Positions 17,546-27,366 of a stretch of DNA of 64,000 nt are shown in pieces (the stretch's first letter is position 1; each line of letters starts with the position of its first letter). Origin of the DNA: Evansella clarkii. Its GTDB lineage: Bacteria > Bacillota > Bacilli > Bacillales > Salisediminibacteriaceae. Where the stretch lies: contig NZ_KV917376.1 of assembly GCF_002019695.1 (NCBI RefSeq), forward strand, positions 792,369 through 856,368, given 5' to 3'. The position numbers and the translations under genes are program-made. A model generated the notes under the pieces. The model was given only the letters and a program-made list of their open reading frames with translations, was not told where the DNA came from and made no database searches.

Positions 17546-19340
17546 GCCGGAACACCTCCCACTCGATTACCAAAACGAAAAATCCTGCAAGGAGCAGCCA
17601 GGTCCACCATTCCGTTCTTGCAGATTCTGCCGGCAGTCCGTTCCCGCTTCCTTCTATGGAAAACGAAGCTGCCGCAACTGCCTCCTTCTCCCTGTCATCC
17701 AGGTTCACTGCAAAATAGGTGTACTGCTCCTCGCTATCAGCTAAATAATACAAACCTGGTTCACGAGGAGCCTGAAAAGTCTCTTCATCACGGTCAAACA
17801 TCCCAATTTCCACGCCTTCCTCATCTATGATCCGGTGTGTGCCTCCTGTCTCCAGCTGTAACGGCCGGGATTCACCAGGGGAAAAATATCCAAGATGACC
17901 TGTTTCCCCTTGAAGAAACTCCAGTGCATTATAGACAAACACTGGAAAACTGGGCTGCAGCGGCCAGTCGGAATCCTGGATTTGGAAGAACATCTGCACA
18001 TAGGGCTGTCCTCTGACCAGGCCCTTCTCCATTAAAGGGATCCCGCCACTTTCCATGATCGTCTCTCCTGACGCAGAAGCCATTGGAGTTGTTCCATCGG
18101 TTTTATATGCCTGGCTTATATAAAGCTCCCTCAAGTCCGCATATTCAAACAGCTCTTCCCCGCGTCTTGTTACAATATCTCCTTCGAGAGAAGCGAATTC
18201 CTCTTCCGGATCAGCAAGAAGGAGGAACGGACGCTCACCTTCTGTCACCTTTGGGTCTGAAGTTACCAAAATACTGCCGGACGCCGGATCATGAACATCA
18301 GACAGCTCCTCCGCCTGGACAATTTCATGCCCAAGCTGAAGCAGTACTTTATGTAAAAAAGGGTTAATATCCCCGATTAAATACAGTACAGATGCCTGCT
18401 CAGAAGACGCAAAAGCGAAGGCTGTGTTATCAAGAGCGTAACTGTCCTCCGTTTTTATTTCCGCTTTATAGTATATTCCATTGGGGATCTCTTCCACAGA
18501 AATGACAGTCTCCTCTCCTGCAGGCAGTGCCACAGTCTCTGAGTAGCTCGGCACTCCGTCGGCAAAAACCGTTAACTCAGCTGCCTCCGCTTCACCGCCT
18601 TCATTTTTTAAAGTAATCACCGCCTCTGCCGTATGCCTGCCAGTACTGACCCCAAACGTCGTAACTGCAATATTCCCTTCTGTCATCGTGTCGTAATTTA
18701 CTACATGCACAGGCTGTCCTGGCGAAGCTTCCTCTATCATATCTTCCGTAACCTGGTCGCTGAATATATGGATACTGGCCGACTGCTGCTGGCTGAGCGC
18801 TCTCGCTAATGACAATGCCTGGCTGAAATTGCTGTGCTCGTACGTTAAATCCAGAGCTTCAATTTGATTTTTTACCAGATCTTTATCAAACTCCCGTGCA
18901 ACAGCCAGTTCAGGAGATGCACCAGCAGAAATCACACTGACTGCCTGTTCCCGGCTTAGCTTGTCTGCCAGCTCCAGCATATCTGCTTTCGCCTGGCCGA
19001 ACCTCGTTGTTTCTTCGTCTGTAAAGGCTGCCATCGTTGCCGAACTGTCCACGATAAAAATAACATGATCTCCTTCTACTCCTTCTGCATATAAAAACGG
19101 CCGGGCAAGAGCGAACATGAGCAGGAGAAGAATAAGAATCTGCAGCAATAAAAGCAGCTGGCGCTGAAGCTTTTTCCACCATTTAGACGCCTGTCTTTCA
19201 TTCATCACTTGATCCCATAATATATTCGAGGAAACGATCTCCTCGTCGTACTGTTTCCGGAACATATAGAAGATTACCAATCCGCCAATAAATAAAGAAA
19301 GCCCGAAAAATGCAGGCGCTAGTAAACCCATTGCTGTCAC
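17529..19340 (-). CDS. BatA-like membrane protein with VWA domain
   Basis: A 603-aa protein. The N-terminus shows the aerotolerance-regulator (BatA) signature: a first helix (LLAPAFFGLSLFIGGLVIFY), a basic WWKKLQRQ stretch and a second helix ending ALARPFL. A VWA domain follows with VDSSATM in the metal-site position, a DxSxT variant. The middle is beta-rich, then a GATase-like segment (residues about 300-380), and a last helix near the C-terminus (WTWLLLAGFFVLVIEW). It belongs to the same operon as MoxR and DUF58, the usual partners of Bat-type VWA proteins, where MoxR ATPases are thought to act as chaperones for VWA proteins. It overlaps the next gene by 17 bp. Confidence 0.85.
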   Translation of the reverse strand: MTAMGLLAPAFFGLSLFIGGLVIFYMFRKQYDEEIVSSNILWDQVMNERQASKWWKKLQRQLLLLLQILILLLLMFALARPFLYAEGVEGDHVIFIVDSSATMAAFTDEETTRFGQAKADMLELADKLSREQAVSVISAGASPELAVAREFDKDLVKNQIEALDLTYEHSNFSQALSLARALSQQQSASIHIFSDQVTEDMIEEASPGQPVHVVNYDTMTEGNIAVTTFGVSTGRHTAEAVITLKNEGGEAEAAELTVFADGVPSYSETVALPAGEETVISVEEIPNGIYYKAEIKTEDSYALDNTAFAFASSEQASVLYLIGDINPFLHKVLLQLGHEIVQAEELSDVHDPASGSILVTSDPKVTEGERPFLLLADPEEEFASLEGDIVTRRGEELFEYADLRELYISQAYKTDGTTPMASASGETIMESGGIPLMEKGLVRGQPYVQMFFQIQDSDWPLQPSFPVFVYNALEFLQGETGHLGYFSPGESRPLQLETGGTHRIIDEEGVEIGMFDRDEETFQAPREPGLYYLADSEEQYTYFAVNLDDREKEAVAAASFSIEGSGNGLPAESARTEWWTWLLLAGFFVLVIEWEVFRRGIRT

Positions 19341-19365
19341 CTTCTCCCCTCCGGCCGCTGCAGCT

Positions 19366-20229
19366 TTATGCCAGCCAGCCTTTTTTCCTCATTCTGCTGA
19401 AAAGAATTTCATCTATGGACTGGCCAGTGCTTACCTGCTCATACCCGATTCCCCGGTCCATGCATGTCTTTTCTATCAGGCGGCAATGCTCCCTTAACCG
19501 CTCCTTGTAGGAGGAAATTACTCCTCTTGTAACACTTACCTGCACTGTATCTGTCTCCTGCTCCACATTAATAAGCTTTACATCTCCAGACAGTTCCGGA
19601 TTCATTTCTTTTTCGCTGAGCAAGTGAATGACTCTGAGCTGCTGGTTCGTCTGAAGAAGCTTCAGCCGGTCCGCCACCTGCTCCACTGGTTCAAGAAAAT
19701 CGCTGATAATGAAGCTCAAAGCAGTCTTCTGCTGCCGGTACCGGGGGAGTTTCTCTGTGAAACTGCCACTCTCTCCCGCCTCAAAGCTTTCCATTTGCCG
19801 GAGCATCTGATTTGCGAAGACAACCCCTTTTTTCCGTGAAAAAGCAAGCCCCTTCTCTGAAACAGGAATCACCGAAACTCTGTCGTCGTTTACTAATCCT
19901 GTATAGCCAATAGCTGCAGCTAATGATTTAGCCATCTGCCACTTCTCTTTTTCCAGGCCCATAGAAAGGGAACAGTCCAGATAGACTGCCAGAGACAATT
20001 CCTGCTCATCTAAATAACGTTTAATATAATGGCGGTTGGTTCTCGCGTACACATTCCAGTCAATTTGCCGCACATCATCACCTGGCTGGTAAGCCCTGAA
20101 GTCGGAGAAGTCCAGGGAGCTTCCAAAAGCTGCTGAACGTCTCTTTCCTTTTTGCATCCCCCGCTTGAGCTGCGCAGTCTGCCAGTGATACTGACTGAGC
20201 CTTGTCCGTAAACCGGAAGACAGCAGCAT
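19366..20229 (-). CDS. DUF58 domain protein
   Basis: A 287-aa cytoplasmic protein with the DUF58 signature FRAYQPGDDVRQIDWNVYAR near residues 45-65 followed by a VWA-like fold (LAVYLDCSLSMG with a DxSxS metal-type site). DUF58 proteins nearly always follow a moxR gene and are thought to be adaptors for the MoxR ATPase. The MoxR stop at 20232 lies 2 bp before this start, so the two are translationally coupled. It lacks the N-terminal helices found in some longer DUF58 proteins. Confidence 0.88.
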   Translation of the reverse strand: MLLSSGLRTRLSQYHWQTAQLKRGMQKGKRRSAAFGSSLDFSDFRAYQPGDDVRQIDWNVYARTNRHYIKRYLDEQELSLAVYLDCSLSMGLEKEKWQMAKSLAAAIGYTGLVNDDRVSVIPVSEKGLAFSRKKGVVFANQMLRQMESFEAGESGSFTEKLPRYRQQKTALSFIISDFLEPVEQVADRLKLLQTNQQLRVIHLLSEKEMNPELSGDVKLINVEQETDTVQVSVTRGVISSYKERLREHCRLIEKTCMDRGIGYEQVSTGQSIDEILFSRMRKKGWLA

Positions 20230-20231
20230 CG

Positions 20232-21230
20232 TTAAACTGCCTCCGCCACAGACACAGCCTCTACTGCATCCTTAATCAGTTCATCGGTGGAAATCCCCGC
20301 TGCTTCCCCTTCAAAGTTCAGGAAGATTCTGTGCCTGAGCACCGGAAGTGCCGCATGTTTCATATCACCGATAGATACATGATAGCGCCCCTCCATTAAG
20401 GCTCTAACCTTGGCAACTTTTACCAAACTTTGCAGCCCCCTTGGTCCGGAACCGAACCTGACATACTGGCGGACTGATTCCGGAGCCAGTTCATTATCGC
20501 TATGTGTCGCCATAATCAGATTTACGGCAAAGTCCAGCATCTCATCTGCCACAAGTATGCCGCTGGCAAGCCGCTGTATATGCAGCATATCTTCTCCTGT
20601 AATAACAGGGCGGACTTTTTCCTGCTCCTTTGTCACTGTACGCTCAACAATCATCTTCAGCTCATCCCTGCCAGGATAGGAGATGTTTATTTTACAGAGA
20701 AAACGGTCCATCTGTGCTTCAGGAAGGGGATACGTCCCTTCGAGATCGATGGGGTTCTGTGTAGCCAGCACGAAAAACGGTCCTGGAAGCTCCTTCGTTT
20801 CCCCGATCACTGTCACTGTTTTTTCCCCCATTGCCTCCAGCAAAGCACTCTGTGTTTTTGGCGTTGCCCGGTTAATCTCGTCTGCGAGAACGATATTTGC
20901 AAAAACAGGGCCCTTGTGAAAAATAAACTGCTGTTTTCCATGCTCATCCGGTTCAATCATCATCGTACCGGTAATATCCGCCGGCATGAGGTCAGGAGTA
21001 AACTGTATTCTTGAGAAACGAAGTTCCAGTGCTTCGGAGATCGTTCTTATCATCATTGTTTTTCCCACTCCCGGCAATCCTTCCAGAAGAGCGTGTCCGC
21101 CGGCAAACATCGCCCATAAAGTCTCGTTTAATGCTTCCTCCTGGCTGACGATGAAAGACTGTACTGCTGATTTCACTGCCTGAAGCCGTTCACGAGCCTG
21201 TTCATATTCTGTTTCCTCCACTTTTTTCAC
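20232..21230 (-). CDS. MoxR-family AAA+ ATPase
   Basis: A 332-aa AAA+ ATPase of the MoxR branch. Walker A is GLPGVGKT, Walker B is VLADEINRATPKTQSALLEAM, and the sensor region reads LATQNPIDLEGTYPLPEAQMDRF, all diagnostic of MoxR. These hexameric ATPases are chaperone-like and activate VWA-domain partners, for example by metal insertion or remodelling. It sits between the coiled-coil membrane protein (4-bp overlap) and DUF58. No regulatory signal specific to this gene was found. Confidence 0.95.
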   Translation of the reverse strand: MKKVEETEYEQARERLQAVKSAVQSFIVSQEEALNETLWAMFAGGHALLEGLPGVGKTMMIRTISEALELRFSRIQFTPDLMPADITGTMMIEPDEHGKQQFIFHKGPVFANIVLADEINRATPKTQSALLEAMGEKTVTVIGETKELPGPFFVLATQNPIDLEGTYPLPEAQMDRFLCKINISYPGRDELKMIVERTVTKEQEKVRPVITGEDMLHIQRLASGILVADEMLDFAVNLIMATHSDNELAPESVRQYVRFGSGPRGLQSLVKVAKVRALMEGRYHVSIGDMKHAALPVLRHRIFLNFEGEAAGISTDELIKDAVEAVSVAEAV

Positions 21231-22810
21231 TCCTCTTCCACATTCAATTCGCTAAAATAATCCCGGACGACCCCTTCTAAATAGCCCGGCAGCTGCATAC
21301 GGTCCACACTTTCCCGGTAATTGGCTTCATATTCTCCGATCACTTCCCGATAAGGCCTCACTGTGCCTTTCAGTACCGGAGCAGTTTCCGACTCATATCG
21401 CTCTCCGCTCCCGGATCCTGTCTCCCCCTGGTCTCCTTCCACATTTTCCTGTCCGGATATTCTTTCTGGTACAGTGACCAATTCCCTTGGCCCCTGGCCA
21501 GAACCTGCACCCCGGCCTCCAGCTCCGGAGCCGATGCCCCCTGAGCCAGAGCCGCCGCTCTGGCCTTGTCCCTGCCCGTTTCCGGAACCGCTGCCCTCTC
21601 CTGCTGAACCGTTGTTCCCGCCGGAGCCGCTTCCTTCAGTACCTGACTCACCATTACTGCTTCCCTGGCCAGCAGACGGGTTCACTCCCGCCGAAGGGCT
21701 CCCTGAAGAGGCACTGGCGAAAGTGAGGGGCCGATTTTCAGACAGACCTGCATTTGCCATACTTGCATTCAGCGAGGTCGCTGCCTGCTGCAGCTGTTCC
21801 TGAAGGCTCTCCAGATCTGAAAGTGTGCGGCCTGCAAACAGTTGCTCCAATAATTGTTCTTCCAGCTTCTCCAGCATCTCGAAAAGCTCCTCATCGGTAA
21901 GTTCTGCCGGAGAACCTGCTGATTCGCCGCTGAGCTGTTCAAATAAGTCTGCCAGTGCCTGCCTTTCTTCCTGTGTGAGTTCTCCAATTTCATTTCTTAT
22001 ATCTGCAGCAGCTTCATTTAATGCCGACTCATGAAGGGTCTTCAATGCCTCGGCCAGTTCATTAAACCCAGACTTCTCCAGCTCCTCCGTATGATGCTGC
22101 AGTTGTTCTTCTGACATTTCCAGTTCCAGTTTCATTTCTTCCAGAAGCGCTTCCGCCAGAAGCAATTCCTCTAAGGCTGCCTCCGCCGTTTCCATTTCTT
22201 CCAGCTGCTCCTTTAAGTCGTTAACGATTTTTTCAAGCTGATCATCTTCCTGCTCTTCCAGCTTCTCCAAATTTTCTCCAACCTTTTTGAGCATCTGCTT
22301 ATTTGCCTGCAAATCTCCTGCAACAAGCATTTGCCCTCCTGGAAATAAAACAGAAGCTGTAGTTCCGCAAACGAGGAGCAGTGCAGCCCCGCACTCTTTC
22401 CAGTGAAACCTCAGCTTCCTGCTGTCGAGCACTTCCTGTTTTTTCTTCTTCATTTTTGTTACTGCTTCCTGACGCTGCAGCAAGGCAAGGCCATTTGTAT
22501 CCTCAAGAAAATCATATGCTGTCGCCACACGGTTTTCTCTCACTGCCTGATCGTATAAATGAACAGCCTTCTTGTCCCCCGGCCTGTTTTTTACCCAGTA
22601 ATACAATACAGCTGCTGCTGTGAGTACAGCGGGGACCAGGACCCACCAGATAAAATTCATCATTATAAACCAGCGTGCCGCAAGACTAACAAGAAAGATT
22701 ACAGCAGCTGTAAAGAAAAACACGTACTGAACTGCACTGAAAAAATGCTGCTTCACCAGCTTTCGTTTCACTTCTCTGATCAGCATCAGAAACTGATTTC
22801 TTCCTTTCAC
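21227..22810 (-). CDS. Coiled-coil membrane protein with Gly/Ser-rich linker (DUF4175-like)
   Basis: A 527-aa protein. I start it at GTG 22810, because GGAGG lies 7 bases before it; the frame stays open to 22837. Two N-terminal membrane helices (about residues 25-70) precede a third around 140-160, then a long acidic coiled coil (about 170-330, rich in Glu and Leu), a Gly/Ser/Asn-rich flexible linker (about 355-450) and a conserved-looking C-terminal segment with YREVIGEYEANYRESVDRM and LPGYLEGVVRDYF. That last motif resembles the C-terminus of DUF4175-like partners of MoxR/VWA operons. A role as a stretched extracytoplasmic or cytoplasmic scaffold is inferred. Confidence 0.75.
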   Translation of the reverse strand: MKGRNQFLMLIREVKRKLVKQHFFSAVQYVFFFTAAVIFLVSLAARWFIMMNFIWWVLVPAVLTAAAVLYYWVKNRPGDKKAVHLYDQAVRENRVATAYDFLEDTNGLALLQRQEAVTKMKKKKQEVLDSRKLRFHWKECGAALLLVCGTTASVLFPGGQMLVAGDLQANKQMLKKVGENLEKLEEQEDDQLEKIVNDLKEQLEEMETAEAALEELLLAEALLEEMKLELEMSEEQLQHHTEELEKSGFNELAEALKTLHESALNEAAADIRNEIGELTQEERQALADLFEQLSGESAGSPAELTDEELFEMLEKLEEQLLEQLFAGRTLSDLESLQEQLQQAATSLNASMANAGLSENRPLTFASASSGSPSAGVNPSAGQGSSNGESGTEGSGSGGNNGSAGEGSGSGNGQGQGQSGGSGSGGIGSGAGGRGAGSGQGPRELVTVPERISGQENVEGDQGETGSGSGERYESETAPVLKGTVRPYREVIGEYEANYRESVDRMQLPGYLEGVVRDYFSELNVEEE

Positions 22811-22880
22811 CTGATCCCCTCCTTCCCTTGCTTTCACAGATTTTTATCGCAGCAGCCCGCAAGATATTTGCCGTAAAGCT

Positions 22881-23744
22881 TCACCCCATCTTTTCCGCGG
22901 GCTTTCCTTTCGTCTTCATCCTTGGCCGGAGCTTGCGGACAGCGATCAAAAGGCATCCGGCGATAATTACTCCGTAGAAGATAAAGAAAGTAATCCATGG
23001 GGAAAAGCTTGTTCCCGCCATTGTCTGCAGTTCCTGCATCACTGACCCTTCGAAAACAGAAAAGAACATCACCGGTATATTCACAGAAGCGAAAACATAC
23101 GGCCAAATATAATCCGTCCCCTGAGAATAATAAGCATAGTTGAAATTAGTGAGCATCATTGCAATGACAGCAATTCCGCCAGTAAGGAAAAACGCCACGC
23201 TGTATGTTGTCACCATCGCGAGTATCGTCCGGCGGATAAGTGTTGACATAAGCACACCGATACTGCCGACAACAAGCATTGTAAATACATAAAGGGCAAA
23301 ACTTGCCAAAATGCTCACAGGCGATATTCCTCCAAAAAGGAAAACGATCATATATAAAGGAGCCGATGCAAAAACAATGAGTAATAAATAAGAAAGAGAC
23401 GATGCAAGCTTGCTCAATATAATCGAACTGGAAGACTGGGCAGTTGTAAGGAGAATCGGCAGTGTCTGCCTCTCCCTCTCACTGCTGATTACTCCTGCAG
23501 TCAGGCCGGGTGTGATAAATATAACGAGAGCAAGCTGAAGCATACTGATCATCAAAAACATACTCCGGCTCTCTTCCGGGCGGAATACCCCAGCATAATC
23601 AAAGCTTAGTGTCATACCGATGAAACCGAGTGAGATTAACCCGAGAATCCCAAGGTAAGCGGCGATTCCAAGAAAGCTTTTCGCCGAACGGAACCGCAGA
23701 CGAATCTCTTTATTAAGCACAGGATTTAAGAGTGCAGACTTCAT
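22881..23744 (-). CDS. ABC-2 type transporter permease
   Basis: A 287-aa membrane protein with six hydrophobic segments of the ABC-2 family. The N-terminus NPVLNKEIRLRFRSAKSF and the block GVISSERERQTLPILLTT are the usual features of multidrug/polymer ABC-2 permeases and of the gliding-type GldF relatives. The ATPase gene overlaps its start by 4 bp. The partner ATPase and the exported protein upstream suggest that the complex acts on a cell-envelope substrate. The substrate is unknown. Confidence 0.88.
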   Translation of the reverse strand: MKSALLNPVLNKEIRLRFRSAKSFLGIAAYLGILGLISLGFIGMTLSFDYAGVFRPEESRSMFLMISMLQLALVIFITPGLTAGVISSERERQTLPILLTTAQSSSSIILSKLASSLSYLLLIVFASAPLYMIVFLFGGISPVSILASFALYVFTMLVVGSIGVLMSTLIRRTILAMVTTYSVAFFLTGGIAVIAMMLTNFNYAYYSQGTDYIWPYVFASVNIPVMFFSVFEGSVMQELQTMAGTSFSPWITFFIFYGVIIAGCLLIAVRKLRPRMKTKGKPAEKMG

Positions 23745-24673
23745 GCTTTTTCCACCTCTTTCGTAATTTCCATAAAAACATCTTCCAGGTTTTTCTCTAT
23801 TGGGCGGAAACTCAGCAGAGGGATATCATCCAGAACAGCTTTTTTCAGAAGAACCTGCTGTTTTTCATCTGACCCTTTATAGCCGAACTGAATTGTCCCA
23901 TTCGGTCCCTTCTGCACGTTAATTACGTCCGGATCGTCTTCAAAAAACCTCACTGATTTCTCCAGCTCCCTTGAAACCGTGACAACAATTTCTTTCTGTT
24001 GCTGCAGTTGTTCCTGAATGTCGGAAACAGATCCAGTAGCAATGAGCTTCCCATGGTCGATAACGCCAATCTCATCGCACATTTCTGCGAGCTCCGGGAG
24101 AATATGGGAAGAAATAATAATTGTTTTTCCCATCGTCTTTAACTCTTTAAGGATTTCTCTCATCTCTATCCTCGCCCGCGGATCAAGCCCTGAGGCAGGT
24201 TCATCAAGTATAAGCACCTTTGGATCGTGGATAAGTGACCTGGCCAGACAAAGCCGCTGCTTCATTCCTCTCGAAAGAAGATCAACATAGGAATCATGCT
24301 TATGAGACAGATTGACCAGCTCCAGAAGCTGTGGAATTACCTCGGAACGTTCTCTCTGTGAGAGGCCGTAGCTGCTCCCGTAAAAATCAAGGTACTCGCT
24401 CGCTTTAAACTGATCGTATACTCCGAAGAAATCAGGCATATAGCCGATAACCCGCCTTACTTTTTCCGGATCCTTCGTCACTTCAAGTCCATTAATATAA
24501 GCCGTTCCGTAAGTTGGAGCCATCAAGGTGGCTAATATCTGAAATGTCGTGGATTTCCCTGCACCGTTCTGTCCTACAAAACCGAAGACCGTCCCTTCAG
24601 AGACAGTGAGGTTCAAGTCATCCAGGGCAGTAAATGCACCGTATTTTTTTGTTAAATTAACTGTCTCAATCAC
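23741..24673 (-). CDS. ABC transporter ATP-binding protein
   Basis: A 310-aa ATPase with Walker A GQNGAGKST near residue 36, signature LLSRGMKQRLCLARSL, Walker B VLILDEPASGLD and a C-terminal extension typical of ABC-2 exporters (PIEKNLEDVFMEIT). The signature begins LSRG rather than LSGG, a variant seen in this subfamily. It overlaps the upstream exported-protein gene by 8 bp and the permease gene by 4 bp. It supplies energy for the ABC-2 pump of this operon, in the arrangement also seen in the gliding-type GldA/GldF/GldG systems. Confidence 0.92.
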   Translation of the reverse strand: MIETVNLTKKYGAFTALDDLNLTVSEGTVFGFVGQNGAGKSTTFQILATLMAPTYGTAYINGLEVTKDPEKVRRVIGYMPDFFGVYDQFKASEYLDFYGSSYGLSQRERSEVIPQLLELVNLSHKHDSYVDLLSRGMKQRLCLARSLIHDPKVLILDEPASGLDPRARIEMREILKELKTMGKTIIISSHILPELAEMCDEIGVIDHGKLIATGSVSDIQEQLQQQKEIVVTVSRELEKSVRFFEDDPDVINVQKGPNGTIQFGYKGSDEKQQVLLKKAVLDDIPLLSFRPIEKNLEDVFMEITKEVEKA

Positions 24674-27053
24674 GTTTCATTTCTCCTTTCAGGGACAACT
24701 CAGGAACGAAAACTTCATCAGGCATCTCGCCTTTTGAAATTTGGATACGAATCTGGCCATATTCCTCAATATATTTCTCAGGGCTCTTAAACGTATTGTT
24801 CTCATCAAGGGAATCGAAGGTTTCTGTTTCAACGTTAAATACCTCATACGTAAAACCTCCGCTGTGGCGGATTTTAATTCCAAGTTCCGAGAACGCGGCC
24901 TTATTTTCCAGAAGTTCAACAGGCACTGTATAACTGAACTCATACTTCCCTGCCGGGGCGTAAACCGTCCGTTCTCCAGGATGCAATTCAAAATCGTAAG
25001 ATCCAATATGCCCGTCTACAGAATAAAAGTATGGTAAAAAATCTTCCCCCTTAAGCTCAAATGGACCTGATAAGTGGCCTTTAAAATCAAGCGGATGAAC
25101 AATGAGGCCCGTTCGTTCTGTCAGAGCCTCCCTGCCTGAAATGCTGCTGTTCAGTAACTGATCACCTGTAAAAGCGGCCAAAACAGGCTTTCCTTTTTCA
25201 AACATGTCAAATTCATGCATCGTGCGCATTAAATCTTCTTTTTTCCGCTCCGCCAGCTCCATATCATTCGAATAATTATAATAGTAGTCAGCCACGGGGG
25301 CCTGCAGCAGCGATCCTGTCAGCTCTATATTTACTTCGATTGTTTCACCAGGTCCTAACGAGCCTAATGATTCTTTCTGCCTTCCTGACAGGAAAACAAG
25401 GTCATCGATCCGTAATTCTGTTGGATTCGTAACCGTGCCTGAAATTTCCTGTTCGCCGCTAATTTCCAGATCCGTTTCAAGCTCACCTATATCAATCTTT
25501 GAAATCGGTCCGGAAGCATTTCGTATAGACCAGTATTCAACGTCCTTAAATAGGATATCCAGCTGATCCCCTTGCTGCCTGATCCCTCCGTCCGGCTCAT
25601 CAGGTGTACTGCCCATTGAATAATTACTTCGGATTGGAAATGCTGCAAATCCTGCTGTTGCCACATTAAGTTCGTAGTCCCCGCTATTATTGCTTAAGAC
25701 AGAAACACTTCCGTAACCCCGGCCTTCGCCTTGTTCATCGACAGTTACCACGAGAGATTCATTAATCTGCGGCTGGGCGATTCTGTCCTTGCCGCCAAAC
25801 CCGAATATTCCGGCGGATATTAAGAGAGATATAGCAGGAAGGATCCACCACGAGTGCTCCCGCTTATCTATTTTTTTCAACAGGAAGTAAATGACCGGGA
25901 AAATTATAAGTACGTAAACTATGAAAATCGTAACGAGCACTGAAAACGGCAGAAAGGATGACGGGAATAAACTTGTCGTTTCTGCCAGACCCCAGTTTAA
26001 TCTGTCATACACAGACTCATAGTCCATATAGTTTGGGGTTATCACTGACTGGAATGTTTCCGTCCAGTAAGATTCAGCCCCATCCCACTCTGCAAATGAT
26101 TTAGCCCCTGGGGAGAACGCCAGCTGCACTACCTGCCCGCTTCCATGGAAGGCCCTTGCCGCAACTGGGGTGCCTGATTCAGCCCTCTGCAGGATATTAG
26201 CTCCGTCTGAAACAGCTCCGGCTGTCAGATCTATTGTTTTAGCAGGGTATTTACGGTCACCTTTATTAAAAAAATCAGCATCTTCTTTTTTCGTATTCAT
26301 CTCTAATCCCATAGGCAGGAGTACTGCAAGACTGTCAAGCTTCTGCTGTAATCCCGGGTCAGCCCCTATAACGAGTGTGCCTCCAAAATCCACCCAGGCT
26401 TCCACCGCATCCTGCTGCTCCGGGCTCAGTGCCTCCGCCACAGAATACTGATCGATGATGATTGTATTAAACATCGTTAACCCAGCGGAATCGTTCGGAA
26501 GCTGCTTAGGATCGACCGGAACTATACGCATGGAATTCCCATGGGCAGCCCGGGCGTTTTTCAGGTAATTAAACGCATCGGGGTTATCTGTTAACAGCCC
26601 GACAACAATATCCTCCTCGTTTATATGGGCCGGGGTTAATTTTGTCTGTCCCCCAAGTTTTACTTTTTTCCCATTTTGCCAGCCGCCTTCATAAAAGTGG
26701 ATATCGTCAGGTACTGGTCCGGGACCGCCATAATGCATATTACTGTACCCAGGAAGGCTCAGCAGGAATGTTTTTTCACTGTTTGCCGGCAGGTCTGCCT
26801 GTGTGATGACCATGCCATTATTCCAGTTGTACCCTGGCATGACCGAGATTGCCAGTTCCCCTGAAATATCCTCGCCATTGTTCTTCAGGGTGACAGCAAT
26901 TGGGAAACCCTGGTTGGCCTTTATCAAGTTATTAAAGCCTACCTCCGTTGAGACTGTAATACGCTCTTCTTCATCAGCTGACACTGCATAGAACGGCAGT
27001 GCGAAACTTAATAGAAAAAGAGTTAAAGCTGCTATTGATAATTTTCTGATCAT
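24666..27053 (-). CDS. Large exported protein with GATase-like and membrane domains (first operon gene)
   Basis: A 795-aa protein with a signal peptide ending near YAVSADEE, an N-terminal beta domain, a class I GATase-like fold around 150-330 (IVVGLLTDNPDAF, FGGTLVIGADPG), two membrane helices near 375-397 and 405-420, and a long beta-rich extracytoplasmic C-terminal half. It overlaps the ABC ATPase gene by 8 bp. The architecture loosely recalls GldG-like partners of ABC-2 permeases, but I do not recognise a named family. It opens the operon, with CAGGGGGAG before its ATG. Confidence 0.7.
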   Translation of the reverse strand: MIRKLSIAALTLFLLSFALPFYAVSADEEERITVSTEVGFNNLIKANQGFPIAVTLKNNGEDISGELAISVMPGYNWNNGMVITQADLPANSEKTFLLSLPGYSNMHYGGPGPVPDDIHFYEGGWQNGKKVKLGGQTKLTPAHINEEDIVVGLLTDNPDAFNYLKNARAAHGNSMRIVPVDPKQLPNDSAGLTMFNTIIIDQYSVAEALSPEQQDAVEAWVDFGGTLVIGADPGLQQKLDSLAVLLPMGLEMNTKKEDADFFNKGDRKYPAKTIDLTAGAVSDGANILQRAESGTPVAARAFHGSGQVVQLAFSPGAKSFAEWDGAESYWTETFQSVITPNYMDYESVYDRLNWGLAETTSLFPSSFLPFSVLVTIFIVYVLIIFPVIYFLLKKIDKREHSWWILPAISLLISAGIFGFGGKDRIAQPQINESLVVTVDEQGEGRGYGSVSVLSNNSGDYELNVATAGFAAFPIRSNYSMGSTPDEPDGGIRQQGDQLDILFKDVEYWSIRNASGPISKIDIGELETDLEISGEQEISGTVTNPTELRIDDLVFLSGRQKESLGSLGPGETIEVNIELTGSLLQAPVADYYYNYSNDMELAERKKEDLMRTMHEFDMFEKGKPVLAAFTGDQLLNSSISGREALTERTGLIVHPLDFKGHLSGPFELKGEDFLPYFYSVDGHIGSYDFELHPGERTVYAPAGKYEFSYTVPVELLENKAAFSELGIKIRHSGGFTYEVFNVETETFDSLDENNTFKSPEKYIEEYGQIRIQISKGEMPDEVFVPELSLKGEMKRD

Positions 27054-27353
27054 GACTCCCCCTGCTTTCTCTTTTTTCTGAACTACTGTTTTTACCGATA
27101 GTTATTAGAAAATGAAACTGCGTGTCCAGCTCCTTCCTATTTAATATATCTAATATACATTTTTTTCCTTGAAAAATGCATATATTTTTTTGAAAATTTA
27201 CAAGAAATAAATTACTTCACTCTTCCTTAGACGAAACTCCCGCCAAAATAGTTTCTTCCCCTCCAAAAAATGTTCAGGGGCCAAAATGTTCAGGGGCCAG
27301 ACCCCGCACGATTTTGTGAACATAGTAAAAGCCGGCCTCACAATGAGACCGGC
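27054..27353. other. Operon leader region with tandem 16-bp repeat and a terminator for the DUF3231 gene
   Basis: This 313-bp gap contains the leader and probable sigma-A promoter of the MoxR operon (AT-rich 27130-27200). Two perfect 16-bp copies of AAAATGTTCAGGGGCC lie at 27267-27282 and 27283-27298, followed by AGACCCC, so GGGGCCAGACCCC forms a palindrome that recurs inverted at 56632-56650. A GCCGG-type stem at 27331-27353, followed by TTTTACT on the minus strand, terminates the DUF3231 gene. Confidence 0.6.
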
Positions 27354-27366
27354 ACTATATGATGAA

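Noticed and set aside
21363-21803. Plus-strand 146-codon proline-rich frame
   Set aside because: It is the antisense of the Gly/Ser-rich linker in the coiled-coil gene; biased base composition explains the open frame.
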